Assembly: GCF_020405225.1 (NCBI RefSeq)
Contig: NZ_CP084472.1
Span: 1,488,001 to 1,552,000 of the forward strand
Origin: Natrinema sp. DC36
GTDB lineage: Archaea; Halobacteriota; Halobacteria; Halobacteriales; Natrialbaceae
Length of the DNA stretch: 64,000 nt
Direction of reading: 5' to 3'
Both the position numbers and the translations under genes were made by a program. Each line of letters opens with the position of its first letter. Within the stretch, counting starts at the first letter, position 1. Positions 34,941 through 42,656 of the stretch are shown here, piece by piece. The notes beneath the pieces were generated by a model. It saw nothing but the letters and a program-made list of their open reading frames with translations, did not search any database and had not been told where the DNA came from.

Positions 34941-35187
34941 ACGGGTGAATTACCACCAACCAGTCGCTTAGTCGTGCGCCCCGAACACGCAGGTGCGGCG
35001 CTGTCGGACGGTATCACCCTCCCGAACGCCGACGAATGCCAAATAAAGCCAAACGAGTTTCAATTTCGTCAGTCGTGGTGACAGACACGCATTACTGAGC
35101 CACAGCCGCGTCTGAACGGCCGTTTCGGGAACTCTTACCCCTGAGGCCTTTTGCCCCGACCGTGGATAGCGAGAGCCGCTGATTCCA

Positions 35188-36768
35188 ATGTCGGACCACA
35201 CCCCACCCGAATCCCCGCGCGAAGAGTCGCTGTGGCTGGCCACGACGCCGACGACCGAGTACGAACCGCTCGAGGACGGCCTCGAAGTCGACGTTGCGGT
35301 CGTCGGCGGCGGTATCACCGGTCTGACCGCCGCGATCGAACTGAAGGAGGCGGGACGATCCGTCGCGGTCGTCGAGTCCGATCGGATCGTCGAGAGCACG
35401 ACCGGTCACACGACGGCCAAACTCACCTCCCAGCACGGACTGATCTACGACACGCTCGTTTCCCAGTTCGGCGAGGGGAAGGCGCGACAGTACGCCGACG
35501 CGAACGAAGCGGCGATCGACGCGGTCGAACGGCGCGTCGAAAACGAGAATATCGACTGCGACTTTCGGCGGACGGAAGCGTACACGTACGCTGCATCGCC
35601 GGACGACCGGGGGACGATCCGAGACGAGGTCTCGGCCGCTCAGCAAGTCGGTCTCCCCGCCTCCCTCGTCGACGAGACGCCGCTGCCGTTCGACACCGCC
35701 GGCGCGGTCCGTTTCGACGAGCAGGCCGAGTTCCATCCGCGGAAGTACCTGCTGGCGATCGCAGAAGCGGTCCACGGTGACGGGAGCTACGTGTTCGAGG
35801 AGACGCGCGCGCTCGAGGTCGATCCCGGCTCGCCGTGTCGCGTCGAAACCGAGCACGGCGAGGTCGTCGCCGACGACGTGGTGGTCGCGACGCACTTTCC
35901 CGTCCTCGACCGCGCCGGCTACTTCGCGCGGATGCATCCCCACCGCGCGTATCTGCTCGCCGTTCGGGTCGCGGCAACGCCCCTCGAGGGGATGTTCTAC
36001 AGCACCGATTCGCCGCCGGCGACGATGCGAACGTATTCGCCGAGCGCGTCGGCCGGTAGCGGTTCCGATGGCGGCGGCTCCGACGACGGCGAACTCCTCC
36101 TGGTGGGTGGCCAGAGTCACAAGCCCGGAATCGATGGCCCGCCGACCTCCGAACGGTATCGACGCTGCGAGGCGTTCGCCCGCGAGCACTTCGACGTCGA
36201 ATCGATCGAGTACCGCTGGTCGACGATGGACTACTCGACCGTGGACGACGTCCCCTTCATCGGACGGATCGATCCGCTGTCGAAGCACGTCTACGTCGGC
36301 ACCGGCTTCAACGGCTGGGGGATGACCGGCGGGACCGCTGCGGGGATGATCCTCGCCGATCTGATAGTCGAGGGATCGAACCCCTGGGCCGATATCTTCG
36401 ATCCCCAGCGGCTCACGCCCGGCGCGTCCGCGAAGAGCTTCCTCGAGGAGAACGCCAAAGTCGGCGGCAGTTTCGTCGGCGACCGGATCAAATCGGTGCT
36501 CGCCGCGCTCGGGGCCGACGGTGCGACCGACATTCCGCCCGGTGACGCCCGCGTCGTTCGACACGCGAGCCAGCCGGTCGGCCTCTACCGCGAGGCGGAC
36601 GGAACGACCCACGCCGTGTCGGCGACCTGTCCGCATATGGGCTGTCTGGTCCGCTGGAACGACGCCGAGGAGACCTGGGACTGTCCCTGTCACGGCTCGC
36701 GGTTCACTCACGAGGGCGAAGTACTGTCGGGCCCCGCCGTCGAGGGCCTGCTGTACCGAGAGTTGTAA
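35188..36768 (+). CDS. FAD-dependent oxidoreductase with C-terminal Rieske [2Fe-2S] domain
   Basis: 526 residues. The N-terminal DAO-type FAD domain has VAVVGGGITGLTAAIELKEA, ESTTGHTTAKLTSQHGLIYD, and a C-terminal GTGFNGWGMTGGTAAGMILA. The last 100 residues are a Rieske domain with the ligand boxes CPHMGC and CPCHGSRF, 18 residues apart. It belongs to the group of FAD-Rieske oxidoreductases fused in one chain, found in many bacteria and haloarchaea. It may oxidise an amine or thiol substrate; substrate is unknown. It is a stand-alone gene. Confidence 0.9.
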   Translation: MSDHTPPESPREESLWLATTPTTEYEPLEDGLEVDVAVVGGGITGLTAAIELKEAGRSVAVVESDRIVESTTGHTTAKLTSQHGLIYDTLVSQFGEGKARQYADANEAAIDAVERRVENENIDCDFRRTEAYTYAASPDDRGTIRDEVSAAQQVGLPASLVDETPLPFDTAGAVRFDEQAEFHPRKYLLAIAEAVHGDGSYVFEETRALEVDPGSPCRVETEHGEVVADDVVVATHFPVLDRAGYFARMHPHRAYLLAVRVAATPLEGMFYSTDSPPATMRTYSPSASAGSGSDGGGSDDGELLLVGGQSHKPGIDGPPTSERYRRCEAFAREHFDVESIEYRWSTMDYSTVDDVPFIGRIDPLSKHVYVGTGFNGWGMTGGTAAGMILADLIVEGSNPWADIFDPQRLTPGASAKSFLEENAKVGGSFVGDRIKSVLAALGADGATDIPPGDARVVRHASQPVGLYREADGTTHAVSATCPHMGCLVRWNDAEETWDCPCHGSRFTHEGEVLSGPAVEGLLYREL

Positions 36769-36793
36769 TCAAAACTGCGAGAAGTAACCGCCT

Positions 36794-37534
36794 TCAGGGA
36801 AGCGACACCGCGTCGAGATCGATCCGGTTCGATTCGGGAACCGACTCGCTCGAGACGGCGGACGTTCCCCGGTCGACCGCGGCCCCGTCTTCGTCGTCCG
36901 GAAGCACGATCACGCCCCGGACGAGCAGCGGTGCGATCACGCCGGCCGCGACGGCTCGCGGATCGGACAGCGGCGCGCGAACGACGACCCGATCGTCCGC
37001 TTCGAGGCCGTTCTCCGCGACCACCTCGCGTGCGGCCTCGAGCAGCCCGTCGTGAGCGACGGTCCGCTCGCCGTCGGTCAGGACGGCGGTCTCGGGATCG
37101 ATAGCTAGCGGCGGAAACGACGGGTTTTCGGTCCAGATGCCGGCGTCGAAGTGGTGGACGTCCGGCGCTTCGGGTTTCGAGCCGTAGCCGACGCGCTGTG
37201 CGCCCCGCGGGAGGTCGTACTCCTCGAGGTCCGAAACGGGTGCGACGAGGGCCCGAAAGTCGTCCGCGTCCGCGAGGTCGGTCGGCGGCTCGAAACGGGT
37301 GGTTCCCTCGAGTAGCGTCGTCCCGAAGAAAGCGAGCAGTGCGAGCGGGCCGTCACCGACGACGCCGACGGTGACATCCTCGCGAACGCCCGCGTGGCGC
37401 AGGAAGTTCCCGGCCTGCCACGAGGAGGTACACAGCCAGTGGTAGTCGTACTCCCGACCCGTCGCGTCGACGAGCCCGATCCGGTCGTCGCGGAGCTCCC
37501 GGGTAAACAGCTCGTCGACCGTCCCAGCGTTCAT
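36794..37534 (-). CDS. Half-length adenylate-forming-enzyme-like protein
   Basis: 246 residues that resemble the first part of an acyl-CoA synthetase (AMP-dependent ligase): ELFTRELRDDRIGLVDATGRE, GNFLRHAGVREDVTVGVVGD, a helix LLAFFGTTLLEGTTRFEPP, and GERTVAHDGLLEAAREVVAE. The A3 (SGTTGxPK) motif and the C-terminal lobe are absent, so it cannot be a complete ligase. It may be a binding protein derived from one or a degenerate paralogue. The upstream in-frame sequence (to 37795) overlaps the inverted-repeat element, so the ATG at 37534 was taken. Confidence 0.6.
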   Translation of the reverse strand: MNAGTVDELFTRELRDDRIGLVDATGREYDYHWLCTSSWQAGNFLRHAGVREDVTVGVVGDGPLALLAFFGTTLLEGTTRFEPPTDLADADDFRALVAPVSDLEEYDLPRGAQRVGYGSKPEAPDVHHFDAGIWTENPSFPPLAIDPETAVLTDGERTVAHDGLLEAAREVVAENGLEADDRVVVRAPLSDPRAVAAGVIAPLLVRGVIVLPDDEDGAAVDRGTSAVSSESVPESNRIDLDAVSLP

Positions 37535-37623
37535 ACTCGAGACTGGGAACCGGGGCGGAAAAAGGACGCCGACTCGCATCGCCGGCGTCGCCGTCGTGGC
37601 CCGCCATACGGCGGGGTGAGTCC

Positions 37624-37705
37624 ATACGGACTGCTGTAAGTCATTTTCGGCGCGACCGTGATCCGACCTGCGGTCGCGACGGTAAATCGTTACAGCAGAC
37701 CGTAT
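37624..37705. repeat. Nested inverted-repeat element
   Basis: Outer arms ATACGGACTGCTGTAA (37624-37639) and TTACAGCAGACCGTAT (37690-37705) are complementary with one mismatch over 16 bases. Inside them CGCGACCG (37651-37658) and CGGTCGCG (37671-37678) are perfectly complementary. The whole 82-base unit would fold as two stacked hairpins. Its edge overlaps the stop codon of the DJ-1-like gene. It could be a small mobile repeat or an attenuator/terminator. I recall similar arms in other haloarchaeal intergenic spaces, unchecked. Confidence 0.6.
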
Positions 37706-38298
37706 CAGTCGTCCGCTGCCGCCGGCGCGGCGTGGTCGATGTCCGTCCCGAGACACTCGAGGAACTGCGCGAGCCACTCGGGGTGGTCCGGCCACGCCTG
37801 GCCCGTCACGAGATTGCCGTCGCGCGTGACGCCGTCTTTCCAGGTGCCCCCCGAGATCCGGACGTCCGCTTCGAGCGCCGGATAGCCGGTACAGGTGCGG
37901 CCCTCAAGGACGTCCGCGGCAGCGAGGATCTGGACGCCGTGACACAGCGCCGCGACCGGTTTGTCCGCCTCGAAGAAGTGGCGGGTTATCTCGAGCACCT
38001 CGTCGTACGTTCGGAGGTACTCGGGTGCGCGCCCGCCCGGAACGACGAGCGCGTCGTAGTCGGCGGGATCGACGGCATCGAAGTCGTAGTTTACTTCGAA
38101 GTTGTGGCCCGGCTTCTCGGTGTACGTCTGATCTCCCTCGAAATCGTGGATGGCCGTCGGACAGGTGTCGCCGGTCTCCTTTTCGGGGCAGACGGCATGG
38201 ACCTCGTGGCCGACCATCTGGAGCGCCTGAAACGGGACCATGATCTCGTAGTCCTCGACGAAGTCACCGGCGAGGAGCAGTATCTGTTGTGCTGACAT
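37705..38298 (-). CDS. DJ-1/PfpI-family protein
   Basis: 197 residues. The class I glutamine-amidotransferase-like fold is clear: [39 protein letters not shown], and the nucleophile elbow [19 protein letters not shown] with the candidate catalytic Cys near residue 120 followed by His. Members include proteases, deglycase-like and chaperone-like proteins; activity cannot be settled from sequence. It ends inside the inverted-repeat element, and is followed by the adenylating-like gene. Confidence 0.9.
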   Translation of the reverse strand: MSAQQILLLAGDFVEDYEIMVPFQALQMVGHEVHAVCPEKETGDTCPTAIHDFEGDQTYTEKPGHNFEVNYDFDAVDPADYDALVVPGGRAPEYLRTYDEVLEITRHFFEADKPVAALCHGVQILAAADVLEGRTCTGYPALEADVRISGGTWKDGVTRDGNLVTGQAWPDHPEWLAQFLECLGTDIDHAAPAAADD

Positions 38299-38484
38299 GG
38301 GTATCTCCGTCTAACCGTTCGGTCGCAACAGCCATAATCTATGCTGTACGATACCGTGACACTCATAGCAGTAGCCGAACCGCTCCGGCGACCGCTCGAG
38401 GATGTCTGCTTGAAGGCGTCTGCTCGAGAGCAATTACGTGATGGGTGTCCGCTGAGGAGAATTGCTCGAGCGCCGTCAGTTGCC

Positions 38485-39399
38485 TCAGATGACGCCGTGA
38501 TCCCGGTAAAACCGTCGCGTTCGACCATCAGCGAGCAGCGGTCGGTGCACCTGAAGCGAGGCGACGCCCGGATAGCTGTTGGCCTCGATGATCTGGAACT
38601 CGCCGTCGTCGGTGACGACCAGATCCCAGCCGACGTAGGGAACGTGGGAGAGCGTCTCCGCGATCTCGAGCAAGCGGTCTCGAGTTTGCTCCCAGCCGGG
38701 AATCGCTGTCCCCTCGATACGAGCGCCGGTCTCGGGGTGACTCTCGTGCCAGTCGACGACACCGTCGTGTGGATACTCTGCACCCGCACTGAGAGCGCCG
38801 GTCTCGGGATCGATCTCTGCGCTCAGTCCACCGTTCGAGAAGTTGTCCACGGGGACGGAGTCCCCAGTCCCGATCCGGTGAATCGCGATCGGGATGAACG
38901 CTTCTCCCGCCCGCTCGTCGTACATCGTCAGGACCCGGAGCGTGTTCGCCGTGTCGGGGAACAACTCGTCCGCGTAGTCGGCCTGTTCGATGAACTCGCA
39001 GACGAGGTAGTTCTCGAGGCCAGCGAGCGTCTCGACGAGGTCGGACTCGCTCGTCAACTCGCCGTCGAACCGGTACTCGCCGTCCACTCGCTCGAGGAAG
39101 TGGACGTTGTTTCCGCCGCCGCCGCTGAACCACTTCAACACGAGCCGGTCCCCGTCCGAGAGAGCGTCGTCGAGCCAGTCGATCGGTTCCTCGGTCGGCC
39201 GCATCGTTTCCGACCCGGTCCGGTGCTCGAGTTCGATTCCACCGTCGGTCAGTGGCGTCGGGTCGGCGGCCGGATCGAACGCGTGAAAGCGCCAGAGTCG
39301 GCGACGGGCCGGGAGGTCGAACGACGACCCGGTCCGTCGTTCCGTCCGAAGTAGCTTGCGCACCTGATTCACAGATTGGTACGTTCGAGCGATGTTCAT
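38485..39399 (-). CDS. ATP-grasp protein of the sugar-transfer-associated type
   Basis: 304 residues. ATP-grasp features: DRLVLKWFSGGGGNNVHFLE (nucleotide loop), YLVCEFIEQADYADELFPD, NTLRVLTMYD, and the metal-binding tail WDLVVTDDGEFQIIEANSYPG. This resembles the sugar-transfer-associated ATP-grasp domain (alpha-L-glutamate-ligase related) found next to glycosylation genes. It is shorter at the N terminus than many ATP-grasp enzymes, and no glycosyltransferase neighbours are present. It likely makes an amide or ester bond with ATP. The ATG at 39399 follows a GTG one codon earlier. Confidence 0.75.
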   Translation of the reverse strand: MNIARTYQSVNQVRKLLRTERRTGSSFDLPARRRLWRFHAFDPAADPTPLTDGGIELEHRTGSETMRPTEEPIDWLDDALSDGDRLVLKWFSGGGGNNVHFLERVDGEYRFDGELTSESDLVETLAGLENYLVCEFIEQADYADELFPDTANTLRVLTMYDERAGEAFIPIAIHRIGTGDSVPVDNFSNGGLSAEIDPETGALSAGAEYPHDGVVDWHESHPETGARIEGTAIPGWEQTRDRLLEIAETLSHVPYVGWDLVVTDDGEFQIIEANSYPGVASLQVHRPLLADGRTRRFYRDHGVI

Positions 39400-39478
39400 C
39401 ACCGATGACTGATGGGGCGTGCCCCATATTTACCGGTGAGATAACGGTCGTGCCCGCTGTAAGGAACTGTCCCGCTCG

Positions 39479-40651
39479 CTAGAACGCCCGCTTGATCTTC
39501 TCGAAGAAGCCCTCCTTCACCTCGATTTCGTCGCCGCCGGCTGCCGCGAACTCCTCGAGCGCATCGCGTTGCTCCTCGTTCAGGCTCTCGGGGGTGACGA
39601 CCTGTACCTTCACGAAGAGGTCGCCCTGTCCGCGACCGCGAAGCCGGGGCATGCCCTTCCCCTCGAGGCGGAACGTCTCGCCGCTCTGGGTCCCCGTCGG
39701 AATCTCGAATTCGGCTGCGCCCTCGAGCGTCGGCACTTCGACGGTGTCGCCGAAGGTGGCCTGCGGGAACGATATCGGCAGCCGGTACTGGAGGTCGTCG
39801 CCCTCGCGCTCGAACTCCTCGTGCTCGCGGATCGAGACGTCGATCAGCAGGTCCCCGTGGGGACCGCCCTCGGGGCTCGGTGCGCCCTCGCCTTCCATCC
39901 GAAGGGTCTGGCCTTCCTGAATGCCGGCCGGGACCTCGACGGTCAGCGTCGCCTCGTTTCGGACGTAGCCCTCGCCGCGACACTCCCCGCACGTCTCGGA
40001 GTACAGCGTCCCCTCTCCCTCGCAGCGGGGACAGGCCGTCGTCTGCTGGACCCGGCCCAGCGGCGTCTGCTGGACCTGGGTCACCTGACCCTGGCCCTGA
40101 CACTGCGGACAGGTTTCGGCGTCCGCTTCCGGTGGATGGCCCTCGCCCTCGCAGACCTCGCACTCCTCGGGCCGCTCGACGGTGAACTGCTTTTGGGCCC
40201 CCTCGTAGGCCTCCTCGAGGTCGATCTCGAGTTCGGTTCGCAGGTCGCGACCCTTGCGGGGTCGACGGCGGCCGCGTCCACCGCCGCCACCGCCGCCGAA
40301 GACCTGCTCGAAGAGGTCGCCGAGGCCGCCACCGCCGCCCATGCCACCGCCGCCCATCCCGCCGAACGGGCCGCCGCCCATTCCCCCAGCACCGCCCGCG
40401 TCGCCGGCGTCGAAGCCGTGTTTCTCGGCCTGCTCGTAGCGGTCGTGACCCATCTGATCGTAGGCCTCGCGCTTCTCCTCGTCGGTCAACACCTGTTTGG
40501 CCTTCTGGATCTTTTTGAACTTCTCCTCGGCATCGGGGTCGTCGCTGACGTCCGGATGGTACTCGGTGGCCTTCGACCGATACGCCTGTTTGATCTCCTC
40601 GGCAGACGCGTCGGAGCTCACGCCGAGAACGTCGTAGAAGTCCTCGCTCAT
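39479..40651 (-). CDS. dnaJ: Chaperone DnaJ (type I Hsp40)
   Basis: 390 residues. J domain (1-70) with DFYDVLGVS and the HPD tripeptide in EYHPDVSDD; a Gly/Phe-rich segment (GGMGGGPFGGMGGGGMGGGG); a zinc domain with four CxxCxGxG repeats (CEVCEGEG, CPQCQGQG, CPRCEGEG, CGECRGEG); then the C-terminal substrate-binding domains. It stimulates DnaK ATPase and delivers clients. It is the last gene of the chaperone set on this strand, separated from dnaK by about 2 kb containing DUF4870, a low-GC hypothetical gene and fragments. Confidence 0.97.
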   Translation of the reverse strand: MSEDFYDVLGVSSDASAEEIKQAYRSKATEYHPDVSDDPDAEEKFKKIQKAKQVLTDEEKREAYDQMGHDRYEQAEKHGFDAGDAGGAGGMGGGPFGGMGGGGMGGGGGLGDLFEQVFGGGGGGGRGRRRPRKGRDLRTELEIDLEEAYEGAQKQFTVERPEECEVCEGEGHPPEADAETCPQCQGQGQVTQVQQTPLGRVQQTTACPRCEGEGTLYSETCGECRGEGYVRNEATLTVEVPAGIQEGQTLRMEGEGAPSPEGGPHGDLLIDVSIREHEEFEREGDDLQYRLPISFPQATFGDTVEVPTLEGAAEFEIPTGTQSGETFRLEGKGMPRLRGRGQGDLFVKVQVVTPESLNEEQRDALEEFAAAGGDEIEVKEGFFEKIKRAF

Positions 40652-40700
40652 TCGTTGTTCACCCGATAGTCGGTTGAGACACTTGAAACGAACGTTCCGG

Positions 40701-40830
40701 ACGTACCTTTTCCGCCTCGGGATTCCTCACTTCGTTCGGAACCACTCGGCGCAAAAATCTACGCCAAAAAGGCCGCTCGCTCCCGGTGGTCGCTCGCGGG
40801 TGCAGTGCTTCGCCTTCACCGCAGCGGTAA
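40701..40830 (+). repeat. Dispersed repeat, copy A
   Basis: This 130-base segment between dnaJ and the DUF4870 gene recurs at 50165-50297. Shared blocks are ACGTACCTTTT..CCGCCTCGGG, the near-identical core GGCGCAAAAATCTACGC followed by C/T-AAAAAGGCCGCTC, then CGCGGGTGCA and CCGCAGC. The copies differ by substitutions and small indels. No coding frame is conserved. Function unknown. Confidence 0.7.
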
Positions 40831-40892
40831 CTCAAAAGCTGCGAAAGGGGAAAATCGCCACGTGCTGGAACCGACTGCGGCGGATCCGGTGA

Positions 40893-41336
40893 CTACCGAT
40901 TACGACCGACGATATCGATTGCACCGGGGTAGGACCACACCGATCCGGAGACCGCTTTCAGGGTCGCGACGATGGCATACGCGAACGTGAGAAGCACCGC
41001 AATGGTCGTCACGAGCAGCAGTAGTATACCGACGACCATGAACACCGGCTCAAGCGGTGAGGGAAGCAACGACGGATCGATCGATTCTCCGCCGATGGTA
41101 GCCTCGTCGGCACCGAGGAGGGCTATCGGGAACGCGATGGCCGCCAGCACGACGACGGTGACGTGCCAATTGAACGCGTGGCGAGCGTTCTCTCGGGTGA
41201 ACTCGTCGTCCGAGACGGCGTACATGACCGCGGGACCGACGAACGCGGTGAAAAGTGCCAGCGGGTGAACGAGGATGCCACCGAGGGATCGTTCGTCAAT
41301 CGGTTCTGAGTCGGATGTAGTGGATGGAGTGTTCAT
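40893..41336 (-). CDS. DUF4870-type membrane protein
   Basis: 147 residues with three to four hydrophobic helices: LALFTAFVGPAVMYAVS, the motif FTRENARHAFNWHVTVVVL, and two C-terminal helices (VFMVVGILLLLVTTIAV, LLTFAYAIVATLKAV). The ENARHAFNW signature is typical of DUF4870/Tic20-like small membrane proteins. Function is not known. It sits between dnaK-side insertion and dnaJ. The ATG at 41336 was chosen over an upstream in-frame start. Confidence 0.85.
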   Translation of the reverse strand: MNTPSTTSDSEPIDERSLGGILVHPLALFTAFVGPAVMYAVSDDEFTRENARHAFNWHVTVVVLAAIAFPIALLGADEATIGGESIDPSLLPSPLEPVFMVVGILLLLVTTIAVLLTFAYAIVATLKAVSGSVWSYPGAIDIVGRNR

Positions 41337-41778
41337 GACGTGTAGAGAGCGGGGTATCAACTTGTGTCTCAGTTTGGGTGGGCCGTCACGTAGGGGGCTC
41401 TAGTCGGGCTTTTCGCGATATAGAGCGAAACTAGGGCATAATAATACCTTGTCGGACATGATACTTAAAATTACTTGTTATTGTATATACTAATATAAAT
41501 ATAACTATTATAAATACCTCAATAGTATTAAATTATATATCAATTGTTTTATTTCTCCTGATCTTGTGGTACGGTCGAACCCCATCGGTTTTTGTAATCT
41601 GGATCACCCACGCAATTTCTCGTGATGCGTGTATAATTGTTCAACAAGAATCCCTGATCGGTATTCTTTCTCATCACTGGCAGCCTCAATTAGACGGTCA
41701 GTACCTACTGTCTTCAAAAAGTAATAACTAAATTAGAAATTTAGATTGAGGATAGTGAATATGCAGGGTGATCTATTC
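41337..41778. other. AT-rich insertion sequence space between dnaK and dnaJ
   Basis: From about 41440 to 41540 the sequence is almost entirely A and T, in sharp contrast to the surrounding genome. A TTTCGC/GCGAAA hairpin lies near 41412-41431. A minus-strand frame at 41604-41717 is described separately. No transposase, integrase or terminal repeats were found, so this is a foreign or decayed islet without an identified mover. Confidence 0.5.
41604..41717 (-). CDS. Possible 37-residue ORF or gene tail
   Basis: Minus-strand frame from a TTG at 41717 to TGA at 41604-41606. It reads as a plausible helical peptide (TVGTDRLIEAASDEKEYRSG, then ILVEQLYTHHEKLRG). It directly follows the low-GC hypothetical gene at 41779-42393 and might be a small co-transcribed gene or a remnant. 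No family was recognised and the start is weak. Confidence 0.3.
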   Translation of the reverse strand: MKTVGTDRLIEAASDEKEYRSGILVEQLYTHHEKLRG

Positions 41779-42393
41779 TCAGTATTCGAATTCATAACTC
41801 AGCGAACCACACTCTTCGAATCGCCAGCCGCCTACGCAGACCTCTCCAGTCAGATGCACTCCATTAGTGAACATAATCCCATCGATTGGTTCAATAGTAA
41901 CTTCAAGGTTAGCAACTACAAGATCAACACCGAGTGATCTCGATCCTTCACAGTCAATCCGTTTCCTAGTAGCGGAATAAACGCCGGTCGAAAATGAAAC
42001 TCCGTAATTACAGAGCGGATCATCTCGATCGTAAATTGATAGCGTGGCTTCGAATTCTCTACCTTTAAATTCGAAGTCAAACCCCCACTGTGCGTCAGGG
42101 GTAGCAGACTGAGTCGTGACTCCATAGTCTCTAGCAGACGGTTGATCGATACGCTCTGCTGATTTGAGTTCTACTTCGTTTGCGGATGTTTCGGACACCC
42201 ACTCCGGAAGTTCATTATCACTAGGCGCATTTCCACTTGCCAGACTCAATATTTCTTGTCGACTCACTTCGATCTCTGTGTAATTTCCTGAAGTATCATT
42301 ATCGGACAGAGACCCAGTCTCCGTATTTCTCTCCGACGTACTCGTCGACAAACCGTTGAGTACGCTCGGCGTTTCCATCTGGAACCACCACAT
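41779..42393 (-). CDS. Low-GC hypothetical protein
   Basis: 204 residues with unusually AT-rich codons compared with the flanking chaperone genes. The N-terminal 70 residues are Ser/Thr/Asn-rich and polar. The C-terminal part (about 95-204) has beta-like strands: WGFDFEFKGREFEATLSIYD, YGVSFSTGVYSATRKR, GVDLVVANLEVTIEPIDGI and a Cys-containing end VGGWRFEECGSLSYEFEY. No signal peptide. Family unknown. Another ATG at 42378 is possible. Its composition suggests recent acquisition, in an islet that splits dnaK from dnaJ. Confidence 0.55.
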   Translation of the reverse strand: MWWFQMETPSVLNGLSTSTSERNTETGSLSDNDTSGNYTEIEVSRQEILSLASGNAPSDNELPEWVSETSANEVELKSAERIDQPSARDYGVTTQSATPDAQWGFDFEFKGREFEATLSIYDRDDPLCNYGVSFSTGVYSATRKRIDCEGSRSLGVDLVVANLEVTIEPIDGIMFTNGVHLTGEVCVGGWRFEECGSLSYEFEY

Positions 42394-42534
42394 CTAATCC
42401 TCAGAGAGTGTCCCGACATCAGTTACCTTGAAGTCGGAACGTCTGGCTGCCGAGAAGATCGTCCCTTTTCCATCGTCTATGAAGCCCAACGGAAAGCCGA
42501 GGACTCCGCCGCTCGGATCAATTGTGGAGGAGAG
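42394..42534 (-). pseudogene. Coding remnant (C-terminal tail of a lost gene)
   Basis: A 46-codon frame runs from after the TAG at 42535-42537 to a TAG at 42394-42396, immediately before the ATG of the low-GC hypothetical gene. It reads IDPSGGVLGFPLGFIDDGKG then TIFSAARRSDFKVTDVGTLSED, convincingly protein-like, with no ATG or GTG start. It appears to be the 3' end of a gene whose 5' part is gone. The family is not recognised. Confidence 0.35.
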
Positions 42535-42656
42535 CTACCGGGATATGGACCACTGTTAGGGGATCCCAATACCAACTTCGAAAATCACTGTCGGTTTCGA
42601 AACGACGATGGACTCGCTACGCTCGCCCATCGAGCCCAAGGGGACGACTGCTCGCG

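Noticed and set aside
35092-36711. Long minus-strand frame opposite the FAD-Rieske gene
   Set aside because: Antisense of an intact, motif-bearing gene; composition is repetitive Arg/Val/Asp without recognisable domains.
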